DNA of 64,000 nucleotides from positions 25,632-89,631 of the forward strand of contig JAJPIW010000074.1 of assembly GCA_021324575.1 (NCBI GenBank), read 5' to 3'. The DNA is from Intrasporangiaceae bacterium (GTDB lineage Bacteria > Actinomycetota > Actinomycetes > Actinomycetales > Dermatophilaceae). The position numbers were made by a program, and so were the translations under genes. Below the pieces are notes generated by a model. The model was given only the letters and a program-made list of their open reading frames with translations. It did no database searches and had not been told where the DNA came from. Of this stretch, positions 25,172 to 36,644 are shown one piece after another; the first letter of the stretch is position 1; each line of letters starts with the position of its first letter.

Positions 25172-26515
25172 TCAGACCTGGGCCGCAGCGCCGTCCTCGA
25201 CCTCGACCACGTCGGCGTCCTGCGCCACGTCGTCGGACTCGACCTCCGCGCCGGGCACCGACTCGTTGAGGTCGACCGGGTTGCCGTCGGTGTCGGTGAC
25301 AACCGCCTTCTCCAGGACCGCGGCGAGCGCCTTGCGACGGCCGACCTCCTGGACGATCTGCGGGATCTGGCCCTGCTGGTCGATGGCCGTGGCGAACTCG
25401 TTGGGGTCCATGCCGTACTGCTGGCTGGCCATGATGAGGTACTCGATGAGCTCGCTCTGCTCGACCTTGACCGCCTCCTGCTCGGCGATGGCGTCGAGGA
25501 GGAACTGGGTCTTCATGGCCTGGCGGGTGCTCTCCTGCACCTCGGCGCGGTGGGTGTCGTCGTCGAGCCGGTTCTCGCCCTCGAGGTGCTCGGTGACCTC
25601 GTCGTTGACGATGCCCTCGGGAACCTCGATGTCGATCGTCGCGAGGAGGTGCTCGAGGACCTTGTCGCGGGCCTGGACGCCCTGCTCGAACTTCTTGGCC
25701 TGGGCGGCCTGCTCGGCGAGGTTGTCGCGAAGCTCCGCCAGCGTGTCGAACTCCGACGCCAGCTGAGCGAAGTCGTCATCGAGCTCGGGGAGCCGACGGA
25801 CCTTGACGGACTGGACGGTGACGGTGCAGTCGGCGCTCTCACCCTCGTGGTCGCCGCCAGCGAGCGGCGCGGAGAAGTCCTTGGTCTCGCCGGCGCTCAT
25901 GCCGACGAGGGCCTCGTCGATCCCGTCGAGCATGTTGCCCGAGCCCACCTCGTAGGAGACGCCGGTGACGGTGTCGATCTCCTCCTCACCGATGTGCGCG
26001 GACAGGTCGATGGAGACGAAGTCGCCGGTCTCTGCCGGGCGCTCGACACCGACGAGGGTGCCGAAGCGGGTCTGGAGGTCGGTGAGGCGCTCCTCGATGT
26101 CGGCGTCCGAAGCCGCCGCCGCGTCGACCTGGACGGCGATGCCGGCGAGGTCGGGCAGGGCGATCGTCGGGCGGACGTCGGTCTCGACGGTGAAGACGAG
26201 CTGCTGGCCGGCCTCGACCGGCACCTCGGTCACGTCGACCTCCGGGCGGCCGATGGCGCGCACCTCGTTGTCCTCGACGGCCTGGCCGAAGAACTGGGGC
26301 AGCGCCTCGTTGACGGCCTCCTGGATGACCGCGCCGCGGCCCACGCGCTGGTCGATGATCCGGGCGGGGACCTTGCCCTTGCGGAACCCGGGGACCTGGG
26401 TCTGGCTGCCGATGGTCGCGTATGCCGCGTCCAGGCTCGGCTTGAGCTCCTCGAACGGGACCTCGACGGTCAGCTTGACCCGGGTCGGGTTGAGGGTCTC
26501 GACGGCGCTCTTCAC
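25172..26515 (-). CDS. tig: Trigger factor, ribosome-associated peptidyl-prolyl isomerase
   Basis: 447 residues from GTG 26515 (VKSAVETLNPTRVKLTVEVP), the usual start of the family; longer readings add unrelated residues. Binds the ribosome exit tunnel and folds nascent chains. N-terminal ribosome-binding domain: PGFRKGKVPARIIDQRVGRG near 45. Central FKBP-type PPIase: ETGDFVSIDLSAHIGEE, then GMSAGETKDFSAPLAGG near 210. C-terminal helical arms run to about 410. An acidic tail (ESDDVAQDADVVEVEDG) closes the protein. Length is normal. Confidence 0.96.
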   Translation of the reverse strand: MKSAVETLNPTRVKLTVEVPFEELKPSLDAAYATIGSQTQVPGFRKGKVPARIIDQRVGRGAVIQEAVNEALPQFFGQAVEDNEVRAIGRPEVDVTEVPVEAGQQLVFTVETDVRPTIALPDLAGIAVQVDAAAASDADIEERLTDLQTRFGTLVGVERPAETGDFVSIDLSAHIGEEEIDTVTGVSYEVGSGNMLDGIDEALVGMSAGETKDFSAPLAGGDHEGESADCTVTVQSVKVRRLPELDDDFAQLASEFDTLAELRDNLAEQAAQAKKFEQGVQARDKVLEHLLATIDIEVPEGIVNDEVTEHLEGENRLDDDTHRAEVQESTRQAMKTQFLLDAIAEQEAVKVEQSELIEYLIMASQQYGMDPNEFATAIDQQGQIPQIVQEVGRRKALAAVLEKAVVTDTDGNPVDLNESVPGAEVESDDVAQDADVVEVEDGAAAQV

Positions 26516-26804
26516 TGCAGGCACTCCAAGGGAAGGGAAGGTGGGGATGTCGCCGCTCATGGTAGCCGCCGCGGGCCGCGGGCCCGAATCGTCCGGGATG
26601 GCCGACGATCCGGCTCGCGAGCGCGAACGGACCGTCGACACCCATGACGAATGTCATGCATTTCGGTCAAGTTTTCGTCAGCGTTCCGTCATTCTTTCCC
26701 CAACTTCGACTCTCGAAGGTTGCTGAGAGCCCATCGCTGGGTTACCGACCGGTTGAGTTGCCGCGTGGCAACCCCGCCGCACCCCCTGCAATGGAAGGAC
26801 CTTC
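26516..26804. promoter_or_regulatory. Divergent promoter region between tig and the S53 protease
   Basis: 289 bases with the lowest GC in the neighbourhood around 26645-26725, as expected for two divergent promoters. GAAGGACC before 26805 is the protease ribosome site. I see no clear operator. Confidence 0.4.
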
Positions 26805-28004
26805 ATGCGAAGCAAACTCCTGGCCGCCACCGCGGCCCTGGCTGCCGCCCTCGGTGCTGCCGCCGCCATCCCGACGACGGCCTCTGCCGCTCCGGCGGCC
26901 GGTCACGCCAAGGCCCACTCCCAGCGCGTCTGTTCCACGCCGAAGGCCGGCTTCGCCGCCTGTGACGCGCTGAAGCTGGTCAACGACCAGGGCGCGGCGG
27001 TCAACGCGGCCGGGTCGGCCGTCACACCCAAGGCGATCTCCGGCAAGACCCCGGCAAACATCCAGGACGCCTACAAGCTCGCCGGACTGTCAGCAGGCGG
27101 TCGCACGGTGGCCATCGTGGACGCCTACGGCTACCCCAACGCCGAGCGCGACCTCGGGATCTACCGTGCCCAGTGGGGTCTGTCGGCCTGCACCAAGGCC
27201 AACGGCTGTCTCACCATCGTCAACCAGACCGGTGGCACCAAGCCGCCCAGGACCAACGTCGGTTGGGCCCAGGAACAGGCGCTCGACCTGGATGCCGTGT
27301 CGGCCGCGTGCCCGAGCTGCAAGATCCTCCTCGTCCAGGCCACGAGCGCATCGTTCGGCAACTTGGGGACGGCCGTCAACTACGCCGCCTCGCGAGGCGT
27401 CGCTGCGATCTCCAACAGCTACGGCGGCGGCGACTCGGCCGACTCGAGCTACGGCTCCTACTACAACCACTCGGGAGTCGCCGTGACCGCCTCGACGGGT
27501 GACAACGGGTACCAAGGCGCCAGCTTCCCGGCCTCCTCGCACTACGTGACTGCCGTCGGTGGCACCTCGCTCACGGGCTCGTCCAACGCTCGTGGCTGGA
27601 ACGAGACCGTCTGGAGCGGTGCCGGCTCCGGCTGCACGACGCTCAACGCCGCACCGGCCGGCCAGACCAGCGCGATGACGAACTGCTCGGGTCGCGCCAT
27701 GGCGGACGTTTCCGCCGTTGCGGACCCGGCGACCGGGCTCGCCGTCTACGCGCCGACGTCCAGCTCGTCGTCGTCGTGGGCCCAGTACGGCGGCACGAGC
27801 CTGTCCTCGCCGCTTGTCGCCTCGGTCTACGCCCTCTCCGGCAACACGTCCGGCTACGCCAACAACAAGCCCTACGCCCACCCGAGCGGGCTGTTCGACG
27901 TGACCTCCGGCAGCAACGGGCCCTGCGCGAGCTGGTGCTCGGCCAAGACCGGCTGGGACGGCCCGACCGGCCTGGGGACCCCGAACGGCACCAGCGCCTT
28001 CTGA
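26805..28004 (+). CDS. Secreted S53 (sedolisin-type) serine-carboxyl peptidase
   Basis: 399 residues. A Sec signal peptide (MRSKLLAATAALAAALGAAA, cleavage after SASA-like TTASAAPA near 30). Catalytic Glu and Asp lie in AQEQALDLDAVSAACPSC near 158; the Ser block is YGGTSLSSPLVASVYAL near 330, a variant of SGTSxxxP. Sedolisins usually have a roughly 200-residue propeptide; here only about 60 residues precede the catalytic domain, as in short actinobacterial relatives. Eight or more Cys suggest disulfides in the exported form. Probably a scavenging protease. The run SSSSSS near 322 marks a flexible loop. Confidence 0.8.
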   Translation: MRSKLLAATAALAAALGAAAAIPTTASAAPAAGHAKAHSQRVCSTPKAGFAACDALKLVNDQGAAVNAAGSAVTPKAISGKTPANIQDAYKLAGLSAGGRTVAIVDAYGYPNAERDLGIYRAQWGLSACTKANGCLTIVNQTGGTKPPRTNVGWAQEQALDLDAVSAACPSCKILLVQATSASFGNLGTAVNYAASRGVAAISNSYGGGDSADSSYGSYYNHSGVAVTASTGDNGYQGASFPASSHYVTAVGGTSLTGSSNARGWNETVWSGAGSGCTTLNAAPAGQTSAMTNCSGRAMADVSAVADPATGLAVYAPTSSSSSSWAQYGGTSLSSPLVASVYALSGNTSGYANNKPYAHPSGLFDVTSGSNGPCASWCSAKTGWDGPTGLGTPNGTSAF

Positions 28005-28084
28005 GGCCCCACACCCATCCCGGAGCGGCCCGTCACCAGTGCGAGGTGATGGGCCGCTTCGGTGCAGTCCGCGCCGGCCGGACA

Positions 28085-28144
28085 TCGAGTGATCACGACA
28101 TGCGGGCTCCAGATCCTCGACTCCCGAGAGTCGTGATCACTCGA
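28085..28144. terminator. Perfect 15-bp palindrome, second copy of the 2903-2962 element
   Basis: TCGAGTGATCACGAC at 28085-28099 pairs perfectly with 28130-28144 around a 30-base spacer, between the convergent S53 and NUDIX genes. The outer arm is identical to the arm at 2903, and the inner 3' arm also shares CCCGAGAGTCGTGATC, so the two belong to one repeat family. Confidence 0.75.
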
Positions 28145-28179
28145 CTCGTCAGGACGGCGCCGTATGCCGGGCGCGGGCT

Positions 28180-28626
28180 TCAGCGTCTCGCCGACCACTC
28201 CCGGAGGGCGGGAAGGACGTGGTCGACCGTCAGCGGTGCGAGCAGCTCGGCACCAGGCCCGGTGCCGTCGGCAGCCCCCGCGGCGACGGTCACCCAGGCC
28301 AGCTCGGCGATCTCGGCACGGGGGCTGACGTCGACCGGCCGCTCGATGACGTGGACGACCGAGTCGACGATCGCGCCGGGCTCGTTGGCGGCAGGCGCCT
28401 GCCAGTGACCCAGCACCTCGAGCTCTTCGGCGTGCAGGACGAGGCCGACCTCCTCCTCGGCCTCTCGTACGGCGGCGGCCAGCGCAGCCTCGCCAGGCTC
28501 CAGCTTGCCCCCGGGGAGCATGAAGCGCTCGGTGCCCCGCTTGCGGACGACGAGGAGCCGCCCGGCATCGAGCACCGCGACGCTGGCAGTGACGAAAACC
28601 GTTGCCACGGAAGGGTTGTCAGTCAT
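28180..28626 (-). CDS. NUDIX hydrolase (MutT-like)
   Basis: 148 residues from ATG 28626 (MTDNPSVATV). The full Nudix box is present as GGKLEPGEAALAAAVREAEEEVG around 43-65. It coordinates the metal that cleaves a nucleoside diphosphate linked to another moiety. The preceding FMLPGG is typical of MutT/NudG-like housecleaning enzymes. The specific substrate cannot be told. It is separated from the S53 gene by the palindrome at 28085 and lies just downstream of tRNA-Gly on the same strand. Confidence 0.88.
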   Translation of the reverse strand: MTDNPSVATVFVTASVAVLDAGRLLVVRKRGTERFMLPGGKLEPGEAALAAAVREAEEEVGLVLHAEELEVLGHWQAPAANEPGAIVDSVVHVIERPVDVSPRAEIAELAWVTVAAGAADGTGPGAELLAPLTVDHVLPALREWSARR

Positions 28627-28708
28627 GGAGCGGGCGACTCCTGCGGAAGGACGGGCCGGCACGGCGGGCTCACCACCCGCGGAGCGGCGGTGAACCCGCC
28701 AAGGCCGG

Positions 28709-28779
28709 AGCGGGCGACGAGAATCGAACTCGCGTAGCCAGTTTGGAAGACTGGGGCTCTACCATTGAGCTACGCCCGC
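28709..28779 (-). tRNA. tRNA-Gly (anticodon TCC)
   Basis: On the minus strand a 71-base cloverleaf: acceptor GCGGGCG/CGCCCGC, D-arm GCTCAATGGTAGAGC, anticodon stem-loop CCAGTCTTCCAAACTGG with TCC in the loop, and T-loop GTTCGATTC. CCA is not encoded. The discriminator base is T. Confidence 0.95.
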
Positions 28780-28881
28780 ACGCCCCGCAGCCATCGGGCC
28801 GCAGAGCACGCGTTAGCCTAATGCCCGCCCTCGCGGCCGAGGAAATCGACGACGTCGACCACTCTCCCTCCGCGCGGACGA

Positions 28882-28958
28882 CGGGGTATGGCGCAGGTTG
28901 GTAGCGCGTCCGCTTTGGGAGCGGAAGGCCGCCGGTTCAAATCCGGCTACCCCGACCA
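28882..28958 (+). tRNA. tRNA-Pro (anticodon TGG)
   Basis: Acceptor CGGGGTA/TACCCCG, D-arm GCGCAGGTTGGTAGCGC, anticodon stem-loop TCCGCTTTGGGAGCGGA with TGG in the loop, T-loop GTTCAAATC. CCA is encoded at 28956-28958. Its 3' end overlaps the last codons of the lyase gene on the other strand. Confidence 0.95.
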
Positions 28959-30298
28959 GGTGCTCGCGCACCGGTCACGACGGCCCGGGCTCGAGCGGCC
29001 GTCTCACGGGCCAGCCGGGCGCTGAGGCCGACGTGGGTTGCCGGGTCGAGCAGTCGTGACAGCTCCGAGGCGGACAGCGCGGCACCGACGACCGGGTCGT
29101 CCCTGAGCAGCTGGTCGAACGCGGCCTCGGTGGTGGACGCCAGGTGAGCCAGATGATGGACGAGGTCGTGCGCCCGCTGTCGCCCGATGCTCTCGGCGAG
29201 CGCCATCATGACCGCCTCCGCACAGATCAGGCCGCCGGTGAGGTCCAGGTTGGCCCGCATCCGGGCCGGGAACACGCACAGGCCGGACAGGATCTCGTGG
29301 AGGTCCCCGAGCGCTCCGACAGCGAGAGTGCAGGCCTGCTCGAGGACCTGCTCCATGAGCGCGGATCGGGCGCCGTCGACCTCGTGGGACTGGACAACGG
29401 CCTCGAGAGCCGTGGGTACCAGCCCCCGCACGCGCGCGCAGGAGGTGACCACGGACCCGCTCCGTTTGGGGTTGCGCTTCTGCGGCATCGTCGAGCTGCC
29501 CACGTCACCGTCGGGGACCGGCTCGGCGAGCTCACCGAACTCGACCGACATCAGCCGAGCCACCTCGTCGGCCACCGAGCCCGCCGTCGCGCAGGCCAGG
29601 CCCAGCACACAGACGAGCTCGGCGAACGGGTCGACGATATTGCGTGACGGGACTGGCATCGGCAACAGCCCGAGGCGGGCGGCCACGGCGGCCTGGACCT
29701 CGGGCCCACGCTCCCCCATCGCCGCGAAGGTCCCTGCGGCGCCCCCGGTCATGCACGTCAGCACGCGCGGCGCGCACTCGGCCAGACGCTCCAGATCATG
29801 CAGGAAGGCATCGACCCAGGCCGAGACTTTCAGTCCGAAGGTGATCGGAACCGCCTGCTGCCCGTGGGTGCGTCCGGCCATGACCGTCTCGGCATACTCC
29901 TCGGCGAGGTCGGCCAGGACACCGACGATCCTGCGCAGCAGGTCCTCGACCCCGTCGACCACGACCCGCAGCGCCAGCGACTCGCTCGTCTGCTGGATGT
30001 TCTGGGTGGTTGCGCCCCAGTGGACCCAGCCGCCCGCCTCAGGTCCGGACAGGGCGGCCAGCCCGGCCACGAGGGGCACGAGGGAGTGACCGGTCCGAGC
30101 CTCCTCCCGCAGCAGCTCGGCGTCGTCGAACAGCTCCAGGTGCGCCACCGCGGCGATGCGGTCCGCTGCCTCCACCGGCACGATGCCGACCGCCGCCTGG
30201 GCCAAGGCGAGCGCGGACTCGACGTCGAGCTGACGCTGGAGCCGGCTCGGCCGGCCGAAGAGAGCGGCCACGTCGGAGTGGCTGAACGGTTCGGTCAT
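28937..30298 (-). CDS. Fumarase/aspartase-superfamily lyase (PcaB/adenylosuccinate lyase-like)
   Basis: 453 residues from ATG 30298, in an ATGA overlap with the trmB stop. The superfamily signature is GSSTMPQKRNPKRS near 270; the earlier blocks HWGATTQNIQQTSESLAL near 95 and AGRTHGQQAVPITFG near 145 are also present. The pattern best fits 3-carboxy-cis,cis-muconate cycloisomerases, but no protocatechuate genes are near, so the reaction (elimination or ring closure) is uncertain. Its last seven codons and stop lie inside the tRNA-Pro gene in antisense; the TGA comes from the T-loop TTCAAAT. The tail GARAPGRGSRI is probably not conserved. Confidence 0.78.
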   Translation of the reverse strand: MTEPFSHSDVAALFGRPSRLQRQLDVESALALAQAAVGIVPVEAADRIAAVAHLELFDDAELLREEARTGHSLVPLVAGLAALSGPEAGGWVHWGATTQNIQQTSESLALRVVVDGVEDLLRRIVGVLADLAEEYAETVMAGRTHGQQAVPITFGLKVSAWVDAFLHDLERLAECAPRVLTCMTGGAAGTFAAMGERGPEVQAAVAARLGLLPMPVPSRNIVDPFAELVCVLGLACATAGSVADEVARLMSVEFGELAEPVPDGDVGSSTMPQKRNPKRSGSVVTSCARVRGLVPTALEAVVQSHEVDGARSALMEQVLEQACTLAVGALGDLHEILSGLCVFPARMRANLDLTGGLICAEAVMMALAESIGRQRAHDLVHHLAHLASTTEAAFDQLLRDDPVVGAALSASELSRLLDPATHVGLSARLARETAARARAVVTGARAPGRGSRI

Positions 30299-30978
30299 CC
30301 ACCCATCGTGCCGCGCCGTGCCCGGATCTCGGCGATCGCCCTGCCCGCCGCTCGGCCCTTGGCCTCGAACCCGTCCGTCGGCCGCCAAGCGGGCCGCTCC
30401 CCCACGGTGACGTCGAAGCCGCCGTGTGCAGCCAGCTGGGCCAGGGCGTGGGCGGCATATGCGCCCTGGTCGGTCGCGATGAGCAGGACGCCGCCGGGCA
30501 CCAGCCGGTCGCGCACGAGATCGAGGGTGTGGGCCGTCACGAAGCGCCGCTTGGCGTGCTTGGACTTGGGCCAGGGGTCGGGGAAGAACAGGTGCACCGC
30601 CGTGAGCGACCCGGGGGCGATCCGGTCGGTCAGCAGCGGCACGGCGTCGCCGAGGTGGACCCGCAGGTTCGGCACCCCGGCTACCTCGGCCGCGGCGAGC
30701 ATCCGGGCGATCCCGGGCGTGTGGACGTCTACGGCGAGGAGGTCGTGATCGGGATGCTCCGCGGCAAACGCGATGGCGGACGCGCCGTGACCGCAACCGA
30801 CCTCGAGGACGAGCGGTGCCACACGCCCGAACGCCGCGAGGGGACGCAGCGGTCCCTCCGGTATGCCGCGGAGCGGCAGGAAACGGGCCATCCGGTCCTC
30901 GGTGAGGGCCGAGAGGCGGCCGCGGCGCGCGGCATACGACCTGACCCAGGTGGGCCGGTCCAGATCGGTCCCGGTCAT
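30295..30978 (-). CDS. trmB: tRNA (guanine-N7-)-methyltransferase
   Basis: 227 residues from ATG 30978. Class I SAM-dependent enzyme that methylates G46 in the variable loop of tRNA. SAM-binding motif: LVLEVGCGHGASAIAFA near 57; family signature HLFFPDPWPKSKHAKRRFV near 135; C-terminal TDGFEAKGRAAGRAI near 205. It starts 10 bases after the phosphatase stop and overlaps the lyase by 4 bases. The neighbouring tRNA genes are a suggestive but probably accidental context. Confidence 0.93.
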   Translation of the reverse strand: MTGTDLDRPTWVRSYAARRGRLSALTEDRMARFLPLRGIPEGPLRPLAAFGRVAPLVLEVGCGHGASAIAFAAEHPDHDLLAVDVHTPGIARMLAAAEVAGVPNLRVHLGDAVPLLTDRIAPGSLTAVHLFFPDPWPKSKHAKRRFVTAHTLDLVRDRLVPGGVLLIATDQGAYAAHALAQLAAHGGFDVTVGERPAWRPTDGFEAKGRAAGRAIAEIRARRGTMGG

Positions 30979-30988
30979 CGGTCGCTCG

Positions 30989-32122
30989 TCAGTCCCACGA
31001 GACGAGGACCACGGCCCGGTCGTCGCCGTCGCCGGACCGGGCCGCCCGGCAGATCTCGGCGGGCAGCCCCTTGAAGCCGCCGGCTCTGCTCGCCGCCACC
31101 CCGAGCATCCGGTCGACGCCGTCGGCGAGGTCGTGGGAGCGGGTCTCGATGACCCCGTCGGTGTAGAGGAGGACCGCGTCGCCGTGGCCGAGCTGGCCCT
31201 TGAACCGCTTGAAGGCGGCCGCCTCGATGACGCCGAGCAGCGGACCGCTGGTTCCCTCGAGCATCGACCAGCGGCCCGAGCCGGCGAGGTACTGGGCGGC
31301 CGGCGGGTGCCCCGCACAGCCGAGGTCGAACTCACCGGTGATCAGGTCGACCGCGAGGTGGACGCAGGTGGCGAAGCCCTCGGTCCACTGCTGGCGCAGG
31401 AGGTACTTGTTGGCCGCCACGAGGAACTCCTCCGGCCGCACCGACCCGAGCAGCCCGCCGAAGGCGCCGGAGAGCAGCAGCGCCCGGGTGCCCGCCTTGG
31501 TCCCCTTGCCGCTCACGTCGACGAGGACGAGCTCGAGCTGCTTGCCGTCGCGGGACAGGTTGGTGAGCAGGAAGTCACCGGAGAACGAGTTGCCGTATGC
31601 CGAGTTGAGCGCGGCCTCCGCGTACCAGCCGTGCGGGAGAGCGGGCAGCTCGCCGCCCGCGCGCAGCCGGTCCCGCAGGTCGACGAACATCTGCTCACCG
31701 GCGACGCCGGTGACGCCGAGCCGGTCCCGTGAGGCCGACACCCACAGCATGAACCCCATGACGACCATCTGGGCCGCCACCGCAAAGCCCCACATCCGGA
31801 ACTGCGACGGCCCCTCGATGCTCGTCACGAACGTCCAGACGAGCAGGTACGCGTAGAAGGCGACGGTCGGCAACGGCCTCAGGAAGAGCCCGGCGAGGAC
31901 GATGAACGGGCTGAGCAGGGAGATCGTCGGCAGCCGGCCCGGGTAGAGCAGCTGGAAGACCCCGAAGGCCGTGACGACCGTCATCAGCCCGATGAGGTAG
32001 ACCAGCGTCAGGTGCCTGCGGACAGGCGCCATCACCGATCCGATCCGCCGCTGAAAGCGGCGGACGATGCCAGGGCGGCCGTGCCGGATCACGACATTCG
32101 GTGCCTGTGGTGGTGGGTTCAA
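30989..32122 (-). CDS. Membrane-anchored SpoIIE/PP2C-type serine phosphatase
   Basis: 377 residues. Four to five membrane segments span about 37-140 (LTLVYLIGLMTVVTAFGVFQ and following). The cytoplasmic phosphatase domain follows: NSFSGDFLLTN near 178, VLVDVSGKGTKAGTRALLL near 198, and LLYTDGVIETRS near 323, which carry the metal-binding Asp residues. Such enzymes dephosphorylate anti-sigma antagonists or other signalling proteins. No sigma or anti-sigma gene is adjacent. It has no obvious sensory domain beyond the membrane part. Confidence 0.82.
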   Translation of the reverse strand: MNPPPQAPNVVIRHGRPGIVRRFQRRIGSVMAPVRRHLTLVYLIGLMTVVTAFGVFQLLYPGRLPTISLLSPFIVLAGLFLRPLPTVAFYAYLLVWTFVTSIEGPSQFRMWGFAVAAQMVVMGFMLWVSASRDRLGVTGVAGEQMFVDLRDRLRAGGELPALPHGWYAEAALNSAYGNSFSGDFLLTNLSRDGKQLELVLVDVSGKGTKAGTRALLLSGAFGGLLGSVRPEEFLVAANKYLLRQQWTEGFATCVHLAVDLITGEFDLGCAGHPPAAQYLAGSGRWSMLEGTSGPLLGVIEAAAFKRFKGQLGHGDAVLLYTDGVIETRSHDLADGVDRMLGVAASRAGGFKGLPAEICRAARSGDGDDRAVVLVSWD

Positions 32123-32329
32123 CGGGTCGACCTAGGTGTGATCGTCAGTCCCGCTACTACGGGCGGCTTGTCGACCGAGACTAGCTCAGCGCCCCATGGG
32201 GGGTCCTAACCCAACCTGCGCAAACGGTGCCAATCGGGCGTTTCCGGAGAGTTCCCCGGTGCGGGCGGGAGCAACCTCGGCCAAATGGGTGAGGCCGGTG
32301 GCACTGCGGTACCGCCGGCGCGCGCCACC

Positions 32330-32998
32330 TCAGTCGAAGATCGGGCCGACCCGGCGGCTGCGCTTGAGCTCGTAGAAGCCGGGGATCCCGGCGACGAGGA
32401 CGCACCCGTCCCACAACCGGCCGGCCGCCTCACCCTTGGGGGCCGGGGTGACGACCGGGCCGAAGAAGGCCTCGCCGGCCACCGCGATGACCGGCGTGCC
32501 CACCTCGTCACCGACCAGGTCGATCGCGCGCTGGTGCGAGGCCCGCAGGAGGTCGTCGACCTCGTCGGTGTCGGCGAACCGGATCAGGTCGGCGGGCAGG
32601 CCCACGTCGGCGAGTCCGCCGATGGTGGCGTCGCGGTAGTCCTCCTTGCCCAAGTGGATGCGGGTGCCGATCGCGTCATAGAGCGGCTTGACGACCTCCT
32701 GGCCGTGCTCTCGCTGGGCCGCGATGACGACCCGGACCGGTGCCCAAGCCTTGTCCATCATGGCGCGGTAGTTCTCGGGCAGGTCGCGGCCCTCGTTGAG
32801 GACGGCGAGGCTCATGACCGACCAGGTGACGTCGACCGGGCGGATCTTCTCGACCTCGATCATCCAGCGGGAGGTCATCCAGGCCCACGGACAGAGCGGG
32901 TCGAACCAGAACTCGGCCTGCTGGCGGGCGGTGTCTCGGGCGATGGTCGCGGGTGCGTGACTCGTCGTGGCGTCGACGATCGGTGTGTCAAGGCTCAT
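32330..32998 (-). CDS. DsbA-family protein, Rv2466c-type mycothiol-dependent nitroreductase
   Basis: 222 residues from ATG 32998. Thioredoxin-fold oxidoreductase of the Rv2466c group. The active site reads FWFDPLCPWAWMTSRWM near 35, that is Cys-Pro-Trp-Ala: the second cysteine of the mycobacterial CPWC is absent, giving a monothiol form. Helical insertion follows, and the cis-proline block is GDEVGTPVIAVAGEAFFGP near 165. Rv2466c uses mycothiol as reductant and lies beside pepN in M. tuberculosis, as here. Together with F420 enzymes in the window it supports an actinobacterial redox background. Confidence 0.85.
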   Translation of the reverse strand: MSLDTPIVDATTSHAPATIARDTARQQAEFWFDPLCPWAWMTSRWMIEVEKIRPVDVTWSVMSLAVLNEGRDLPENYRAMMDKAWAPVRVVIAAQREHGQEVVKPLYDAIGTRIHLGKEDYRDATIGGLADVGLPADLIRFADTDEVDDLLRASHQRAIDLVGDEVGTPVIAVAGEAFFGPVVTPAPKGEAAGRLWDGCVLVAGIPGFYELKRSRRVGPIFD

Positions 32999-33140
32999 GG
33001 CAAGAGCCAAGCACCAATCGCCCGACATTGTTCCCGGGGGGTCACCGTAGCCGTGGGAGGATGTCGCGTCGTCTGCCACGAACAGACTCGCATGCACCCG
33101 CTGGTGCACCCCACCCGAAGCCACCGCCAAGGAGACCACC

Positions 33141-35693
<2,553 letters not shown>

Positions 35694-35696
35694 TCT

Positions 35697-36566
35697 GTGG
35701 GCACGGAAGCACTGCGCAACCTCACCTGGGACGACGTGAGCTCCTGGTTCCTCGGCGACGGGCTGCGGATCCTCGTCACGCTGGTCGTCGCCGTCGTCCT
35801 GCGCTGGCTGGCGCACCGGTTCATCCGGCGGGTCGTGCGGGTGACGACCGAGCGGGTGATGCCGGACAGCGAGGCCCGTGACCGCCACGTCGCTCGCGCC
35901 CGGACGATGGGCGCCCTGTTGCAGAGCATCGTCACCTGCTCGGTGGCGGCGGTCGCGCTCATCACGGTCCTCGGGCTGCTGGGCATCCCGCTCGCCCCAC
36001 TCCTCGCGTCCGCCGGGGTCGGCGGTGTGGCGCTCGGCTTCGGCGCCCAGAGCCTGGTCAAGGACTTCCTCTCCGGCGTCTTCATGATCCTGGAGGACCA
36101 GTACGGCGTCGGCGACGTCATCGACACCGGCGAGGTGATCGGCACGGTCGAGGATGTCACCCTCCGGGTCACCAAGATCCGCGACGCCAACGGCGTGGCC
36201 TGGTACGTCCGCAACGGTGAGATCGTCCGGGTCGGCAACAAGTCCCAGGGCTGGTCGACCGCGATCGTCGACGTGGCCATCGCCTACACAGAGAGCGTCG
36301 AGCGCGCGGTCCCGGTCATCCGGGACGCCGCGGAGGCGATGTACGCCGACCCGGCCTGGAAGGACCTGATGATCGACGCGCCGGAGGTCGTGGGCATCGA
36401 GTCGATGACCGGCGCGTCCGTGACGATCCGGACCATCGTCAAGTGCCACCCCCAGCAGAACCTCCCCGTCCAGCGCGAGCTCCGCGAGCGGGTGAAGCAC
36501 GCCCTGGACGCGGCCGGTGTCAAGGCTCCGCCTCCCGTCCTGCCCTTCGGCGGGCCGCGCCCCTGA
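35697..36566 (+). CDS. MscS-family small-conductance mechanosensitive channel
   Basis: 289 residues from GTG 35697, 3 bases after the pepN stop. Membrane segments near 18-36 and 82-110, followed by the pore helix LLASAGVGGVALGFGAQSLVKDFLSG near 100-125, the MscS hallmark. A beta domain follows (YGVGDVIDTGEVIGTVEDVTLRVTKIRD near 135), then an alpha/beta cytoplasmic domain. It opens under membrane tension to release solutes after osmotic downshock. The trehalose pathway genes elsewhere in the window concern the opposite stress. Confidence 0.9.
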   Translation: MGTEALRNLTWDDVSSWFLGDGLRILVTLVVAVVLRWLAHRFIRRVVRVTTERVMPDSEARDRHVARARTMGALLQSIVTCSVAAVALITVLGLLGIPLAPLLASAGVGGVALGFGAQSLVKDFLSGVFMILEDQYGVGDVIDTGEVIGTVEDVTLRVTKIRDANGVAWYVRNGEIVRVGNKSQGWSTAIVDVAIAYTESVERAVPVIRDAAEAMYADPAWKDLMIDAPEVVGIESMTGASVTIRTIVKCHPQQNLPVQRELRERVKHALDAAGVKAPPPVLPFGGPRP

Positions 36567-36568
36567 TC

Positions 36569-36614
36569 GTTGGAGGTGAACGCACGCGTCCTGGCGCGTC
36601 CGTGCACCTCCAAC
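36569..36614. terminator. Palindromic terminator after mscS
   Basis: GTTGGAGGTG at 36569-36578 pairs perfectly with 36605-36614. The inner part adds a GCACGCG/CGCG stem. It starts 2 bases after the mscS stop codon and separates pepN-mscS from glbO. Confidence 0.75.
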
Positions 36615-36644
36615 CATCGGCGGGACACCTGAGAGAATGGGCGG

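Noticed and set aside
28882..30298. Integrated prophage or island at tRNA-Pro
   Set aside because: No integrase and no second copy of the tRNA 3' end seen in the window; only the odd gene overlap remains.
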